From contig OU612067.1 of the NCBI GenBank assembly GCA_914767715.1, positions 31,718,162 to 31,782,161 on the forward strand: a stretch of 64,000 nt of DNA. Reading direction: 5' to 3'. Source of the stretch: Membranipora membranacea (lineage: Eukaryota > Bryozoa > Gymnolaemata > Cheilostomatida > Membraniporidae). The translations under genes and the position numbers were made by a program. Under the pieces are notes generated by a model. It saw only the letters and a program-made list of their open reading frames with translations. It did no database searches and had not been told where the DNA came from. This document shows, one piece after another, positions 37,386-50,759 of the stretch (its first letter is position 1; each line of letters starts with the position of its first letter).

Positions 37386-38434
37386 GATAACCTTTTCATA
37401 ACAAGCGCTCCAGGCATTTACCCACTTTCGTTGTCAATGCAATAAGCCTAAAATCTTTGGGTTCAGTAGCGCCTGCACATTTAGAGGTGGGCTTTATGTA
37501 TGCATTTTTCAATAATGTTAGTGTGGTGCCTCCTGTATTGATCAGTCGAAAATTAGGGTCAGGGGTTCAGCTAAGGTAGAGGCAGCGCAATTAAGACGTC
37601 CAGTGATGTTATCTGGACCTGGGCTTATGTTAGATTTCAGCCCACATGCATCACCTGGCATTCTGACTTCAATGTCAGAGGCTTGTTTGTATTTTGCCTC
37701 ACGGATGGCTTTTTGTACTTGCCCTTTGAGTCTGTGATGTTCTGCTGGATCAGTTTGATATGCGGTAAACGTCTCACCAATTAGCCGAACGATTCTAGGA
37801 GGCATCCACATTTTGTTGTTAGTGGGTATCGTGATCTTTTTCATCGGAATATTAGCATTTTTTGAGAAGCTCAGGTATTCTACAGATATATCAGCTACAG
37901 TGGTGAACTTCTGCCCAGCCAGTAGTTCATTCCAGTTTCTGTCATCCGGGCAGCTCAGTAGCTTGTTCATGTTGTCTTCACTCCCCACTCTCTTATGAAC
38001 TGTGTGAGGCTGACTGACGGTAGCCTTGTGTCTATACGTTGGTAATAAGTAAATGCAGGCATGGTCTGACTTGCCTAATTTGACGTATTTATAGCTCTTC
38101 TTGATGTTGATATAGAATTTATCAAGAGTCTTTTCACCTCTGGTGGACCAGGTGACTAGTTGTTGGTAGTTTGGAAGTTGGATTCTGGCACTGTTGAAAT
38201 CTCCAAATGCTATTGATAGTAGCAGAAGGATTTCCCCTTTCCAAGTAATTCAATTACATCATGGATTTTCCTGTTATCTGCCTTGACATCCGGTGAGAGA
38301 GCACTTCAAACTGTGCAATCACACCATAAGCACTATGACACAGGGGATATTCCTTGGCAGTCAGTATGGCCTTAGTCTGAGAGCCACCATCTCCAGGTTG
38401 CGTTCTGTATGAGTCCACACGATCGATTCGTTAT

Positions 38435-39245
38435 TGCACAACTTATATATATATACATTTATTGTCAATCTAAAATCAGGAAAAGCGGAGAGAAAACTTT
38501 ATACACTTATCATTAGTATAAATAATTCATTCCCAACCTTGATTTTTATTGGTGGTGATGCATTCTCTATCGCATCTTAGAGTTCAAAATTCATCTAGGG
38601 CTACCTGGCCCACCTAAGTGTCAAGGATTTTTCAAGTGAATCAATAATTTAGATGGTAAAATATAATAGACAGCAAAACATCTACTATGTTTTACCATCA
38701 ATTCATATTTTGCTAGATCATAGGTGGTATCCATTTTTACTACAATCTATCACCGAACTGTATACTAAAGGACTCAATTTTACTCCAGACAAGAGCATTC
38801 AGGTTAAATATGTCATATGCAGAACATCCCTAATCACCTGGTACCAACTAAAAAATTATCAAAGTTGTTATTTTACACCTTTTACCTCTACCAGTGCTCA
38901 ACAAATATTTCACTAGCATTAATGGACATCAATTGATAAACAATAAATATCCACCAGTTTTGATAGCACATTTTAATTCTTCGTGCATTTTCAATCTGAG
39001 AACCATGTTCAAGCTACACTACATTTAAATTTTTAGATTATATGATAGTATCTATTTTTATCAATTATACCTTTTAATTCACATTCAAAAATCAATTATA
39101 AATCATTCAAATGTTATTTTATTGATTATCTTTTTCATCATCTTGATTGAAGTTGTTTCTTGCCTTTTCTTTGTTTTTTCTCAATGGCTGATTTTGTAAA
39201 AAATTCTCATTGAATGAAAACTATGCCAATAAAACAAAAAAAATA
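38435..39245 (-). mobile_element. Insertion in the retrotransposon, probably another non-LTR 3' end
   Basis: It separates two parts of one endonuclease domain. On the minus strand it ends with an AATAAA and a TATATATATA tail (38447-38472) like other CR1/L2-type tails here. No coding similarity was recognised in its AT-rich body. Confidence 0.5.
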
Positions 39246-39659
39246 AAAGGATATTGTCATTCAGTCATGTCCCAGTGAGAGCAATCAAGGTGCAGATTTT
39301 TAATTGATCAGCTAGAAATGCTGCCTCAAGTTCATCAATCTTGTTGTAAATCCTATTGACATTTGACAGGATGATAGTAAGTAAGACAGTCTTGATCCTC
39401 CCTGGCTGTCTTTGATTCTTTGTCTGGCTCCTGATGTCTTGCCCCTTTTCTTACTCATGAGGATCCCTGGCAATTGAGATTTTACTAAATCCTTGTATTG
39501 AGAGTTCCAGAGGTCTTTCTGTAAGGATTTGGTCTTTCTGCCAATGATTAAGAGAGTTCTGTGATCTCTCTTGATATAGTAGGCTGGTTTAAGTCTGCCT
39601 TAACTGATATAAAACAGCTAAAATATGTCAAACTTTCAGGACGACTTTTAAAACACGGC

Positions 39660-41280
39660 CGCCATTTTTATCTACTCTAATCTACTCACACTCTTAATGA
39701 ATCACCATCATCATCTTATCTCCTTGAAATTGTGGAAGTTGGACATTAAAGGTTCCTTACATTTTATGTTTTAATTAAATTATGTTGATTGTGCAATAAA
39801 TGAGCAAAACCAAATCTTTGTTTTTTGATGATATTGGGGGCTTTGTACCTATTATGCATGATTAAATCATTTTCATAGACCTGATCAGCAAACAGTGTTT
39901 TGTATTTTATGGATAATTTAATTGATCGGTGGGCTGTCAGAATCTACGTTTTTTTAACCCCACGCCTACCCACAGTGGTGAACATCCGGTGCATATGAAA
40001 ACCAGGGGAACATTAAGTCTGGGCAGTTCTGGTTGGAGAGCTCTTAAAGCATGTTTTTCTGGTATGGTATAGATTGCGGTTCTAGAAAATGAATATCTAA
40101 ATTAGTAAATTATTCAAGAAAATAATTGATTCTAATGTCGAAAAAGGCTTCTCAACTATGAGTCATCAGTAATATGAGTTAATACTTTAACGTAACAAGG
40201 TTCGAAAAAAAATGTGCTCAATAAATTTTTGAGTATCTTAACAAAACACTTTTTTACATGGAGTTGCCCCCTTCCTCATCAGAAAGGGGGCAACTCCACA
40301 ATTCTGCTTATTTCCAAATATTTAGTGAGTTAAATTTAGGGAAAAAAATTCTTTGTAGAATTACAATGTAGTAGTTAGGCTGCCTGCCAATGCTTATGTG
40401 GTCAGTACTGAAGTTGTCTGTGTTCGTCTTTTGTGATCTCTGTGTGTCCAATGCCTGCTACTCCCTTTCTATATTTAATAGAGATTAGTGACTCATATTA
40501 TAACTTATAGACAGCTATCCTCTGTGTGTGATCCATATTAATGCTTGCAATATCATTTTGTGCATATTTGATAGCTGAATATTTGATAGTGATACTGTCC
40601 AATAGGCAATGAATTGTACCTATTTCGTCATTGAAGTACCTGAGATGATTTGATTATTTATTGGATATTTGCATCATAAACTGAGTTAAAACCGACTCCT
40701 AACCTGTCGCGCAAAAAACTGGTCAGGGTTGACCACACTGATCAGTACCCCAGGTGGTTGGTCAGTCAAACATATTATTCTTAACCAAATTGACCACATC
40801 ATTAGGTCACCTCCCCTCCCCCTGCCATGTGGTGAAAGTGCAGTCAGAATCTAATGGATTAAATTACAAGTGTGGCTGTCCTTTATTTACGCTAGTAAAT
40901 TGTTGCACTGCTGATTTTAAATGCTACTCACTGAATAATTAAATTGGTAATCCTCTACCAATTATCATCTTATTTCAGTTAACGTATGCGCATTGAGTAA
41001 GCTGTTTTGGTGCATGTTAACACACCAGTGGGCTACCTTGAGAGACCTTAGCGAAGAGACCTGACGGTCCATTTGGAAACAATAAAAATGATATGTTACA
41101 TCAATTACATATTTCTTAATCCTATAATAAACATATTCTCGAACAAATTATTTTTGATAGGTGATAGGTTTGCATGCTCAAATGCAGTGGCATAATTTTT
41201 TGAATTTGAAAATCATTATTAATTAGATGTTATTTGCTCAGTGAACCAACTGACATAAGGTGCTGCTAATTTCAGTTTCA
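39660..41280. other. Gene-free, with a perfect 15-bp hairpin
   Basis: TGGAGTTGCCCCCTT (40259-40273) pairs perfectly with 40284-40298 across a 10-nt loop. No gene is supported in this interval. Confidence 0.5.
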
Positions 41281-41282
41281 AT

Positions 41283-41745
41283 TAGGCCAGGTCTGATCCA
41301 AAAAACTACAGACCAATATTGCTATTCGATGTCGATTATAAGGTTTTAGCTAATTAAGTAAATAATTGGCTGGGTACGCTTTTACCATCGATTTATTGTG
41401 ATGTACAGACATGTGGTATAAGTGCCTGGAAAATTTTAAAAAATTTGATATGGTTTTTAGGAGACTCAATAGATTCTATCCATAAGATAGGAAATAGCGA
41501 CACTCTATTTGTCTCTCTGGATCAAAGGTGTTTGACAAGCTTGGTGTGTAAAGTAATGTATTGCACCTTGTTATGACCATGTACCAAACCATTTCTACTT
41601 AGGTTCAGGTAAATGGCTGATTGTCAGAACGAGTATCTATAACAAGAGGGGATTGATAAGGGTGCCCTTTGTCTCCGCCCTTGTATGTTATATACATCGT
41701 GCCTTCGTCATGATGGGAATGAGAGTAAAGGACGCAATTTTTCCA
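41283..41745 (+). mobile_element. Non-LTR reverse transcriptase fragment (L1/jockey-like pattern)
   Basis: Frames on the plus strand read KNYRPILLFDVDYKVLAN, then DTLFVSLDQ and finally GCPLSPPLYVIYIVPSS, matching the order NYRPISLL, SLDQ-x-AF and GCPLSPLLY of non-LTR reverse transcriptases. Stops and frameshifts show it is dead. The pattern differs from the CR1/L2-like relics nearby. Confidence 0.65.
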
Positions 41746-41749
41746 CCAT

Positions 41750-44700
41750 CAATAGTTCATACCCAGAAAAACGTTGAATTTTTCACCGTACAAATCTAAC
41801 ACAGGTTCCTCATAAGAAACTTTTATAAAGAGATAAATACAGACAGGGTGGCACAAGTAGGATTTTCTCACTTTCAAGTAGGGCTTTGTCTGGGCCTTCC
41901 ATCTCTGAGATTCAGTCGATTGGTCCACAAGTAGAGTAGAGTGAAGCAAAAATTATTTACAGAGCCCCAGAGTAGAGCCCTGTTTATGGCAAAACATAGG
42001 GTGGGCTGCCCCTAAAGAGGGACGCAAGATACCCAAATTCTCGTACTGAGAGTGTGATACATCCTAGAAAACTAGAATGCATCCTAGAGGTGAGACCATG
42101 GAGGACCATGGCAGTGACACTTTGATCTTAGCCAATAGGCCGGGAAGCGAGCAGAGTAGATCAGTAGAAGTGTAGAAGTAAACAAAGTAAGTGCACTGGT
42201 AAGAGTAAAGTGAAGGAGAAAAACACAGGTCCCAGAGTCAAGTAAATCGAGTAATGTTCAAAAACTAAAAATCAGAGTCAAGTAAAAAACAGTTGGTATT
42301 CCAAACTGCAGAGTATTAATTATTGCAAATAAGCCTTATAATGAAGTCAAAGCTTGGTCAGAGTCGGAGTTGCAATATTGTGAAGGATTTGTCTTATATT
42401 GAATGAGTGGGAGAAATCTCCGATCAGCTTAAACCTATTTATCTGATTGTTTCATTCATTTGAGGTAGAAATGTACTGACAGTAGTAACAAAACTCGATT
42501 TCATTTTAGAACAAAGGATCAGACGAAGTGCCAGCAACAGCAAACAATATCTTGAAATTTGATTCAGTAATTAGTCTGGTAGCCAGAAAGTGATGTATAG
42601 TCTATCACAGTTTATATCAGACTACGAAAGTAATTTCCCTGTCACCAAGCAAAATGAAAATTAAGAAAAAAGAAATGTGCAAGAATTGTAAACAAAATAT
42701 TAGAACATATTATGATAACTCTCTTGTCTACTCGAGTGGCTCAAAGTAAATATTCTAAGAGAAGAGTCATGGTTGTATTAGGATGGTTAGGACAGCACAT
42801 TATTTTTTATTATCCTCACATCGTTTTTATCACAAAACTGCACTCAAACAAAGGCACTTATAGATGTCTTCATATTTAACCGCATTTCTTACTTTATCGC
42901 TATAAACTTAGCTGCTTGTGATCAAAGTCTGCCAGCTCATTTTTTATACGTAGAGTTGTTTTGTCAAGGGCAGTTTCTTTAGCATAGTCAGCCAGAGCAG
43001 TCATCCTCTGGTGACCCAAATTTATTTAATCTGAGTAATAGTTACAAGAGTAGTAATGTAGACAATATTTACAGCTACCTGCTCTCTGGAGCGTCGACCT
43101 TGTATTTATCTTATTGACATCAAACATGTAAGTGTTAACTCATTTCTCATTTTTAGTTACATAACTATTGTAATGTAATTGTCTGAATTGAGACTGTAAC
43201 TGTCTCTGAATCTTTTTATTTGATGTCACTATGCTGGATGTTATTTTGTGTCAAATTTATTTAACCTACATTTATGATTTAATTGATTTTGTCTCAGGTC
43301 ACTATCAATGTAAAGCTGAGTCTCTGGATAATTTAATTTACTACTGCGTAAAGGGTTAAAAATTGTAAGTTAAAATATTGTATAAAACAGTTTAATCCCG
43401 TCAGTGTACCTGTGTTTTTCCTCATTATGACATTTCAAACTGTGTGCGTAATTTTCTATGTATCTTGTATCACATCTCATTTTGCGAACACATTGTATTT
43501 CTTATGTACATTGTATTTCTTTTCTAAATTTATGTCATCACCTGCATAGGTTTTGAATTCCAATCTAATAATTTTAAATTTTTCACAGGTTACGACTTCA
43601 ATAAATAGCAATTAAAAAAGTACGTCAGTAGCGATACCTCCATTCCAGTACAATGGTAGTAAACAACACCTTGAGAGTGGAATGGGCAAAAGTAAACATT
43701 TTTAAAGAGTAGAGTGATATGAGTACGAGTAGGTAACTCGAGTTGCCCACCCCTGAATGCAGATAGGGAGCTTGCGATGTGAAATGCTGATCAGGTTAAG
43801 GATAATGAAGGAGACCGCCGTCTTAGGAACCTTGTTATGCCACTTAAAGAGGTTATATGAGACCTTAGGTACTGTATAATATTTGATCGTGAAGTTTTAA
43901 TGTCTTAAGATTGGCATTGGGAGTGAATAATTTTTCAGCAATATCATTGGAGAGAACAAGTAATGTTTTTTGAGGGTGTTTTTCTGCATCCAGGGAGAAC
44001 CAGTTTACTTTTCATCTTGCATGGTTTATTCTTTTTACAGCATGGACTTGCCAAAAAACTTTTAATGTTGCCTACTCTTCGGTGAGCACTTGGATATCCT
44101 TTTTATGCTGCTAGTGTGTGTTCAGGCAATTGCTGTCTGCACTACAAATTTTATTCCCTCAACAAACATTATTCCTGTGACTCAGTAGACAGGTAAAGAG
44201 GGCGACATTGGTACAGATTCCATTTTCTCAAGTTTCTGGTTGAAACATTGGCCTGATTATTTAAAACCAAAGAGGTGTTGTAGATAATTTCTTAGTCAAT
44301 TTCTTACGCGCCTTATATAGAATGTGGCCAGGCTGAAAGTTGCAACTGATGTCTCACACTCAGGGCATACCTCTTATGAAATTCTTCAGCAATAAGTTAG
44401 CTCTACCTCTTTGGTCTCTACCCCCTTCACCCAAGAATGATGATAAAATGAAACCAGCTGCGGTGTCCTCAAGCTAACTTGATCTAAACCCCAAATGTCA
44501 AATCCCCCCAAATCTCTCTCTTATTGATTCAGATTGATGTATGTATGCTGTCTAACTGATGTCAATGATCAACTGAATATTAACGTTGATAATCTGGCCA
44601 TAAGGATATTACAATTAATAATAACAATTAAAACAATTGACTAAACTCCAAGATGTGATTGATCTGTTGTCTTCTCCTGTTTATCTCTGGAGTCACAGTG

Positions 44701-45993
44701 GAGCCCATCACCTGAAAACCAAGATCAAATGCGGTGCCAATATCGAAGGCTTAGACCACTGACCTGTTCGCTAGAAAACGCAATGTTTCTCCCCATAATT
44801 TTCAGGAGTCTCATCTGCCATTATGTATCTGTATTCATGGGTCTGAAGTGGTAGGGCCAGGCGGGTTGGTTGCGGGAGGGACGCTGTAGCCGAAGGCACG
44901 AAAAACTTCGGAAAACGATTGGGATGGTGATCGCAGCTGAAGGCTCGCCATCCCGAACGCTGTCAAGGGCTGGCTGTGTATAGAACATGCAATTTTACTG
45001 TTTGTTGAAGTTTGGCCCAGAGAATTGGTGGGAGGCGTGCCATGGCACTGTAGGATGGCTAACATGTTTCAGATTTAGATGTATTGATGTACTTTAAACC
45101 GCATAACAAGTAGGATATTGCCATTGTGAACAGTTACAAAAATGCTACCCTTTCATAATCAGTAAATACACACAAGGGGTCCCATAAATAAAGGCAATGT
45201 TTATTCATAACACTTATGGCAGTTTTAGGAATTGTTCAAAATTGAGCTGCTGAAAGAGTGGTAGGGCCATGGACCCCTGGCTCTACCTATGAATACACCA
45301 CATCAACCCTCAATTGTTAATTATTCATATCACACCCAGACTTGCTGTGATATGAAACAGTAACAATTAAACATATTTAGGGATTAAACCATAACTGTCA
45401 GCCGTGCCACCATTGTCAACTCAATTTAATCCAAAAATGTGAGTTGCTCTATGAGCAGTTGTAATAAATATTAAATTTCATTTGATATTTATTACAGATA
45501 ATTGCTTCTATATTACTGGAAATTGAACTTTCCTATTGAAAAGTGTTCTGAAAGTCGGCCAGCAGTCTGGCAACAGTCAATATGACAATTAAGATGTGGA
45601 CAAGTGGTAGTTTTTTTTTTCAAGATATAAACTGATAAAATGATTTATGACCGTTACACCAAGAGCAAGTGCAATATATTTTCATAGTCTAGCTAGAGTT
45701 TCAGGCTACCTTGATTTGCGGCACATTTCAACATGTCAGTTAGCCTTTCAAACTAATCTTCATATTTCAATCACCAAAATTGGGGATGCTACAAGAGAGT
45801 ATTCATTAATATAAAATATCAAATTTAGCCTTACTACCATGATAATAACCCATAGGTATGATGGATGGCTATCCTCTCTACCACTTATAGTCATGTTATC
45901 AATTAATTGGGTGGAAAGATCAACTGTAATTTTGTAAACATATGCAGAGGAGCGTCAGCAGCTGGTGGTTTGAGTGATACTGATCAAAGTTTT
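41750..45993. other. Gene-free stretch with a probable hAT end
   Basis: GGTAACTCGAGTTGCCCACCCCTG at about 43731-43754 reads on the minus strand as a hAT-type terminus (CAGGGGTGGGCAAC). A possible partner, gggtgggctgcccc near 41998, is poor. Sequence between contains many gagtagagt-like words but no transposase that I can recognise. Confidence 0.35.
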
Positions 45994-46001
45994 GTTTGTC
46001 C

Positions 46002-47404
46002 CATAGACTTAAAAATAAACCTAGACAGGACACTGTATGGAGCATTAGCATTGAGGCAGTGAGGCACTTAATTATGGTGACGCGACGTCACTGGAGGGTG
46101 TAGAAACAGTGATTCTTACTCATAGCTATCATTGATTTACCGTTCCCAGCTAGGGTTAAATGTTGATAACTCAACTGACTTCAATCGGAATTTACGTTTG
46201 AAAATTGCAATAGATTCAGCAGCTTCTGGCGATCACTTTGATAGTCGGTTTAGCTTCATAGCTCAAATATCATCAAAAGAGCGAGCTATTTAAAACGGTG
46301 CATAGACTTAAAGCTATAATTCTTTTTGCAGTTTCAGTCCTGATTAAATGCTAATATCTCAAACAATTTGGTTGGAATTTTGAGTTTGAAAATTACAATA
46401 GATTCAGCAGCTTCTGGTGATCATTTTGATAGTCTGATTAGCTTCGTAGCTCAAATATTATCAAAAGAGCAGGCTATTGAAAACAGTACATAGACTCAAA
46501 GCTATAACCTTTTTTTGCAGTTTCAGCCCTGATTTAAAGTTTATTTCATATCAATTTGGATGGGATTTTGAGTTTGAAAATTGCAACAGATTCAACAGCT
46601 TCTTGTGATCATATTGATAGTCTATTTAGCTTCGTAGCTCAAATATTATCAAAAAAGCAAGCTATTGAAAACGGTGCATAGACTCAAAGCTATAATTTGG
46701 TCCTGATTAAATGCTTATATCTCAACCAATTTTGATGGAATTTTGAGTTTGAAAATTGCAATAGATTCAATAGCTTGTGAAGATTATTTTGAAGGTCCGT
46801 TTAGCTTTGTAGCTCAAGTATAACCAGGGAGTTTAGGACTTTCCTCGTTTGTATAACCGAACAAGCAAGCAATTGAAAACCGTCATACTACTAATAATGA
46901 CACAATTATTAGCTGATGGAAAGGGGTAGCAAAGAAGAAAGTCCTGAACTCCCTGGTTATACTTGAGCTACAAGGCAGAAGAGACCATCAAATTGATCTG
47001 CACAAGCTTCTGAACATATTGTAATCTTCAAACTCAAAATTCCAACAAAATTGTTTGAGATATTAGCATTTAATCAGGACTGAAACTGCAAAAAAAATTA
47101 TAGCTTTGAGTCTATGCACCGTTTTAAATAGCTTGCTCTTTTGATAATATTTAAGCTATGGGGCTAAACCAGCTATCAAAGTGATCACCAGAAGGTGCTG
47201 AATCTATTGCAATTTTCAAACTCAAATTCCGATTGAAACCAGTTGAGTTATCAACATTTAACCCTAGCTGGGAGCGGTAAATCAATGATAGCTATGAGTA
47301 AAAATCACTGTTTCTACACCCTCCAGTGACGTCGCGTCACCGTAATTAAGTGCCTCACTTCAGCTATATACAGTGTCCTGTCTAGGTTTATTATTAAGTC
47401 TATG
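46002..47404. mobile_element. hAT-like foldback element with perfect 8-bp target duplication
   Basis: The element begins CATAGACTTA and ends with the inverse TAAGTCTATG. GTTTGTCC flanks both ends (45994-46001 and 47405-47412). Arms of about 500 bp are inverted copies. The left side also holds three to four tandem units of about 180 bp (46200-46820) with gcttcgtagctcaaatatta and gtgcatagactcaaagctat. There is no ORF, so it is non-autonomous; the 8-bp duplication suggests a hAT-type transposase. Confidence 0.85.
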
Positions 47405-47664
47405 GTTTGTCCACACTTCAAGCATCACTTAATTCCCTTCTGATTTTGAGAGAGAATTATGCAAATTTCCCACCATATTGATTTGTTTTTATCTGCTTAT
47501 TTCATGTCCCGATAAACCTAACACACTCTTTTTTCACCCCAATTCATTTCTAGATATGATCTTCCAAACTCAATTAACATTGATCGGTTTTTCTAAACAA
47601 CATCATCATCAATTACATATCATTAGAACATGATGTAAGTCCTTTGACATATTTTGCATACAGG

Positions 47665-47945
47665 AGTAGGAGGTGGCTCAGTTGGTTAGAGCATCGGTCC
47701 TTAAGCATGCAAATGTTGAAGGTCTGTGAGTTTGAATCCCAATGCAGTCCACATACTACTGGAGCTTGGTTAGCCCCCAGGTGTGCTCCGACCTGCCTGC
47801 AAACAAAGAGCAACCTGGCGCATATATTGCCGCTTGCCGCTAAGACACTAAAATTTTGCTGCTCATGGTTCTGGATGTGGCGTGTGCCGTGTGATGAGAC
47901 CACTGATTTCAATCAACCGGTTCATCTTCACATGTGGCTCAAACC
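47665..47945 (+). mobile_element. tRNA-derived SINE (family A), full-length copy
   Basis: A box GGTGGCTCAGTTGGTTAGAG (47671-47690) and B box GAGTTTGAATCC at tRNA-like spacing, then the shared body CCAGGTGTGCTCCGACCTGC and CACTAAAATTTTGCTGCTCA. It is the best copy of the family found at 10300, 11385 and in the foldback arms at 17262 and 18895. Confidence 0.8.
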
Positions 47946-48030
47946 TTTCTTTTGCCTCGCGCCATTTATTAGTCTTTTTTACACAATTAATTAATCAATA
48001 CCATTAATACATTTATGGTATAGGATTCGT

Positions 48031-48129
48031 TTGACACTGACACTGACACTGACACTGACACTGACACTGACACTGACACTGACACTGACACTGACACTGA
48101 CACTGACACTGACACTGACACTGACACTG
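48031..48129. repeat. (ACTGAC)n microsatellite
   Basis: About sixteen uninterrupted hexamers. Both strands are open as dipeptide repeats (TL and SV), which is an artefact of the unit. Confidence 0.95.
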
Positions 48130-50040
48130 AATTCCCTCTCAGAAGAAGGATTTTATAGCAAACAATATCCTTTTCGTAGATTCGATTCTCATCAGGAAGG
48201 TGGATGTTATACATCAGGAAGTATATAACATTATTCAGTGAGCAATCTCATGATGCATTTCAACAATCAGGTACCAAATATTTCTCAAACTCAGAACGGA
48301 ATAGAAACATATAATAATTATACTGTTTTTCTGTTCATATTAATTTTTGCCTGCTTCCATTTGAGCTTCAAACTAATTCTGCTTAGCATATTCGTTACTA
48401 TCAATTCATGCATTGCTATGAAACTCTCTTTATTCCATCATTAAAGCTACTGTGGCGCCTCCCCATATGATTTTGTATCATACTGAAGGTCTCAGTCTAA
48501 TTAAATCCACTATGACATCGTTTCAAATATTTTATGGACACAGGTAAAACATGAAATAATTATGACCTCAAGTTTTCTCAACCGATCCTCTCTTTATAGC
48601 TTTATGAGTTATAGTTATTTATGAAATACTTCGATTTCATAGCATTGTTGGTTTGTGAGGCCAAGGAAAATCTTTGCAAAGTAAGGTTAATACTATTTTG
48701 TCAAATTTTTTACCCCAGCAAATATCACAAATTCACAATTGCTACTACCGATTCAAATCAATACAATCTAACTAATGTAGTCAGTGCTATAAAAAACAAA
48801 AATTTCTAACATGTATGCCCTTTTTCTAGCAAATAGCATGAATAAGCTTTCGTTATTGAGCGGTTAAGATCATGCATGTATTATTCATTAAATTAATTCT
48901 GTTCTATTAACACTTGAAACAAACAAATTAATGATTGCTGTAAAAACTTGATTTAACTTACTGCTTTAAAGGGGGGGGGGGGGGTAAGGATTGTATCAAT
49001 GTGTGTGATATGACCTATCTATTACTCTCAAGATAAGTTTTGCAGCAACAACTGCAGTATATTGCATACACATTTAAGATCTGTCAGTCCATGGCCACTT
49101 TTTAGAACCGCTCAGCTGGTTGAAAATTACTTAATTATTCGTGAAATGTGACAACGATCAGTGACAACCAAAAGAAATTTACATTTCTGAAGATTATCCT
49201 TTCTTGAAAAAAAATATCTCTTAAACTGTAAAATCTTTATTGAACAGCCTCAGTAAATTTGCAAAAATCAACCTATAGGATATAACATTGCGGGAGCTCA
49301 AATCAAATTAGAGAGCCGGAGATGCAACAGCCTTATAATTGAAAATTAATGTTCTCTCATTATCAATGACTTGTCCTACCTCACACAGAATTCCATCCAA
49401 CAAACCTAGTTTTGAACTGTTGAGACAGGTAATTTATAGTTGGAAAAGCCCATAGGTTGCAGGTGAAAATACCAAATACTAATACCCTAAAAAGTTTGTT
49501 TAAGATAGATTACTACTTGGGCTGCTGAGGAGTTAGAAGAAAAAGCATTAGTTTTGAAGAGGCACCTGATAATCCGGCATAATTTGAGTGATTCACTATA
49601 TTTGAATGTAATCTAGCCAAATAACTCATGCACTAGGAGATGTCCATTATGATGGGCCACTGTTCTAAAGCAATTTAGTCAGCTGTAATAAACACGGCAA
49701 GAGTTTTTAATTTCATCAAGATTTTTAATGATCAATTATCTTGGAGCTATCAAAATATGTTTACAGTTAACCAGTTTTGCTCTAAAGCCATTTTTGGGGT
49801 CATTGGATGCCTCTACGTTATATTCTGCTCTAAGTTTGGGTTGTGAAACATATTCATTCAATGATAAATTGTAATTAAAAACTTCATCGCAGTTTTATTT
49901 GAAACTTAAGAAGAGACAACATTCATAATAAAGCCTCATTTCCACATTAACATTTATGACTCCTTGCTAAATACTCATGAGCATTTGCTGTTTGTAGAAC
50001 TCCTATAAAATTTTATTTTGATTTGTTTCAATATGGAGCC
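48130..50040. other. AT-rich gene-free stretch
   Basis: Nothing recognisable apart from a G run at 48971-48983. Confidence 0.5.
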
Positions 50041-50050
50041 TATCAATTTT

Positions 50051-50759
50051 ATGCTAATAGCCAATTACCAGAGTTGTTTTTATAATGGGAAAAAATCTGT
50101 TTGAACTGGTGTGAAGTTCATTAATATTCATGATTAGCTCAAACCTTCATCTATCTGTATCCTTCCAATTATATAATAAACAAAAATAAAATTTGGATAC
50201 CCGTTCCCAAAATTAGACGAGGCTTGACACATAGAGAGTCAATAACCATTTCTTGTTGTCTGTTCAGCTGGCAGAGGCAGAGCATCAGATTAGGAACTAT
50301 TTTTATCCAAAAACAGGACATTGATAGGTGAACAATAGACAAAGTTCTCTAGACTAGATAATTGTTATGCAAATTAGAGCTGATTACCAGTGAGAAATTA
50401 ATACAATTATTTAGTATATTTACCCATTCACAACATGATTGGTTCAAGTCTTCTTTGATCCTTGTAGAGACCAATTATCATACCATCAAAAGAATGTGGT
50501 TACCTGTTTCCGAAAACATGACGCGGCAGGATTCGAGGCACTAAAAGTGAAGTAGCTTTGATGAAAAATACGTTCCTAACAGTTCATTCACCCTAGCCAT
50601 CTGACAATATTCTTAATTATCCATGATAAGCTCACAGAGTAAGGATATATCCTTACTCTGTGATAAGCTCAAGCTGCTCCAATTTGTGATTAGACCAATT
50701 AACCTATCACCAGTGATGGATACTGCCTTCCTGTTTTCAAGAATAAATTTTATTTGCAT
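50051..50759 (+). promoter_or_regulatory. Upstream region of peptide gene 1: octamers and shared blocks
   Basis: POU-type octamers occur as ATGCTAAT (50051-50058), ATGCAAAT (50367-50374) and inverted ATTTGCAT (50752-50759). Two blocks shared with the other copies are present: CCAATTATCATACCA (50471-50485) and GGTTACCTGTTTCC with following AAAACATGA (50498-50521). Their order is reversed compared with copies 2 and 3. Binding is inference from the motif. Confidence 0.4.
50635..50660. mobile_element. 26-bp palindromic micro-insertion with direct-repeat flanks
   Basis: A perfect palindrome with CAGAGTAAGGATA as half-site is flanked on both sides by TGATAAGCTCA (50624-50634 and 50661-50671). Depending on where the palindrome is cut, the duplication is 7 to 11 bp. 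It sits in the upstream region of peptide gene 1. Confidence 0.6.

Larger units (their letters stand above)
35800..39650 (-). mobile_element. Non-LTR retrotransposon relic (CR1/L2-like), twice interrupted
   Basis: Read on the minus strand: N-terminal endonuclease piece at about 39650-39250 (LSNVNRIYNKIDELEA, then CTLIALTGT), endonuclease middle and C-terminal parts at 38432-38005 (GDFNSARIQLPNYQQL and GKSDHACIYLLPTYR, with the GDFN and SDH catalytic-type motifs), linker and start of reverse transcriptase at 37988-37542 (SPGPDNITGRL), then YSYKHNRSTEDALISLIDTA at about 36450-36391 and STGSRQGCAISALLFALYV near 36175-36115. Stops and frameshifts are frequent and the YxDD region is not recognisable, so it is dead. 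Insertions split it at 38435-39245 and 36486-37385. Confidence 0.75.

Noticed and set aside
37542-38220. Host gene on the minus strand
   Set aside because: The GDFN and SDH endonuclease motifs followed by SPGPDNITG identify it as part of a non-LTR retrotransposon.
40259-40298. microRNA precursor
   Set aside because: A 15-bp stem with a 10-nt loop is too short for a typical animal pre-miRNA and nothing else supports it.
44835-45065. 76-codon minus-strand ORF
   Set aside because: Low complexity, no splice context, no recognisable domain.
47665-47740. Functional tRNA gene
   Set aside because: The A and B boxes are tRNA-like but the cloverleaf is not complete and the body is shared with dispersed copies, so it is a SINE head.
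48031-48214. Thr-Leu and Ser-Val repeat proteins
   Set aside because: They are translations of a hexamer microsatellite on both strands.
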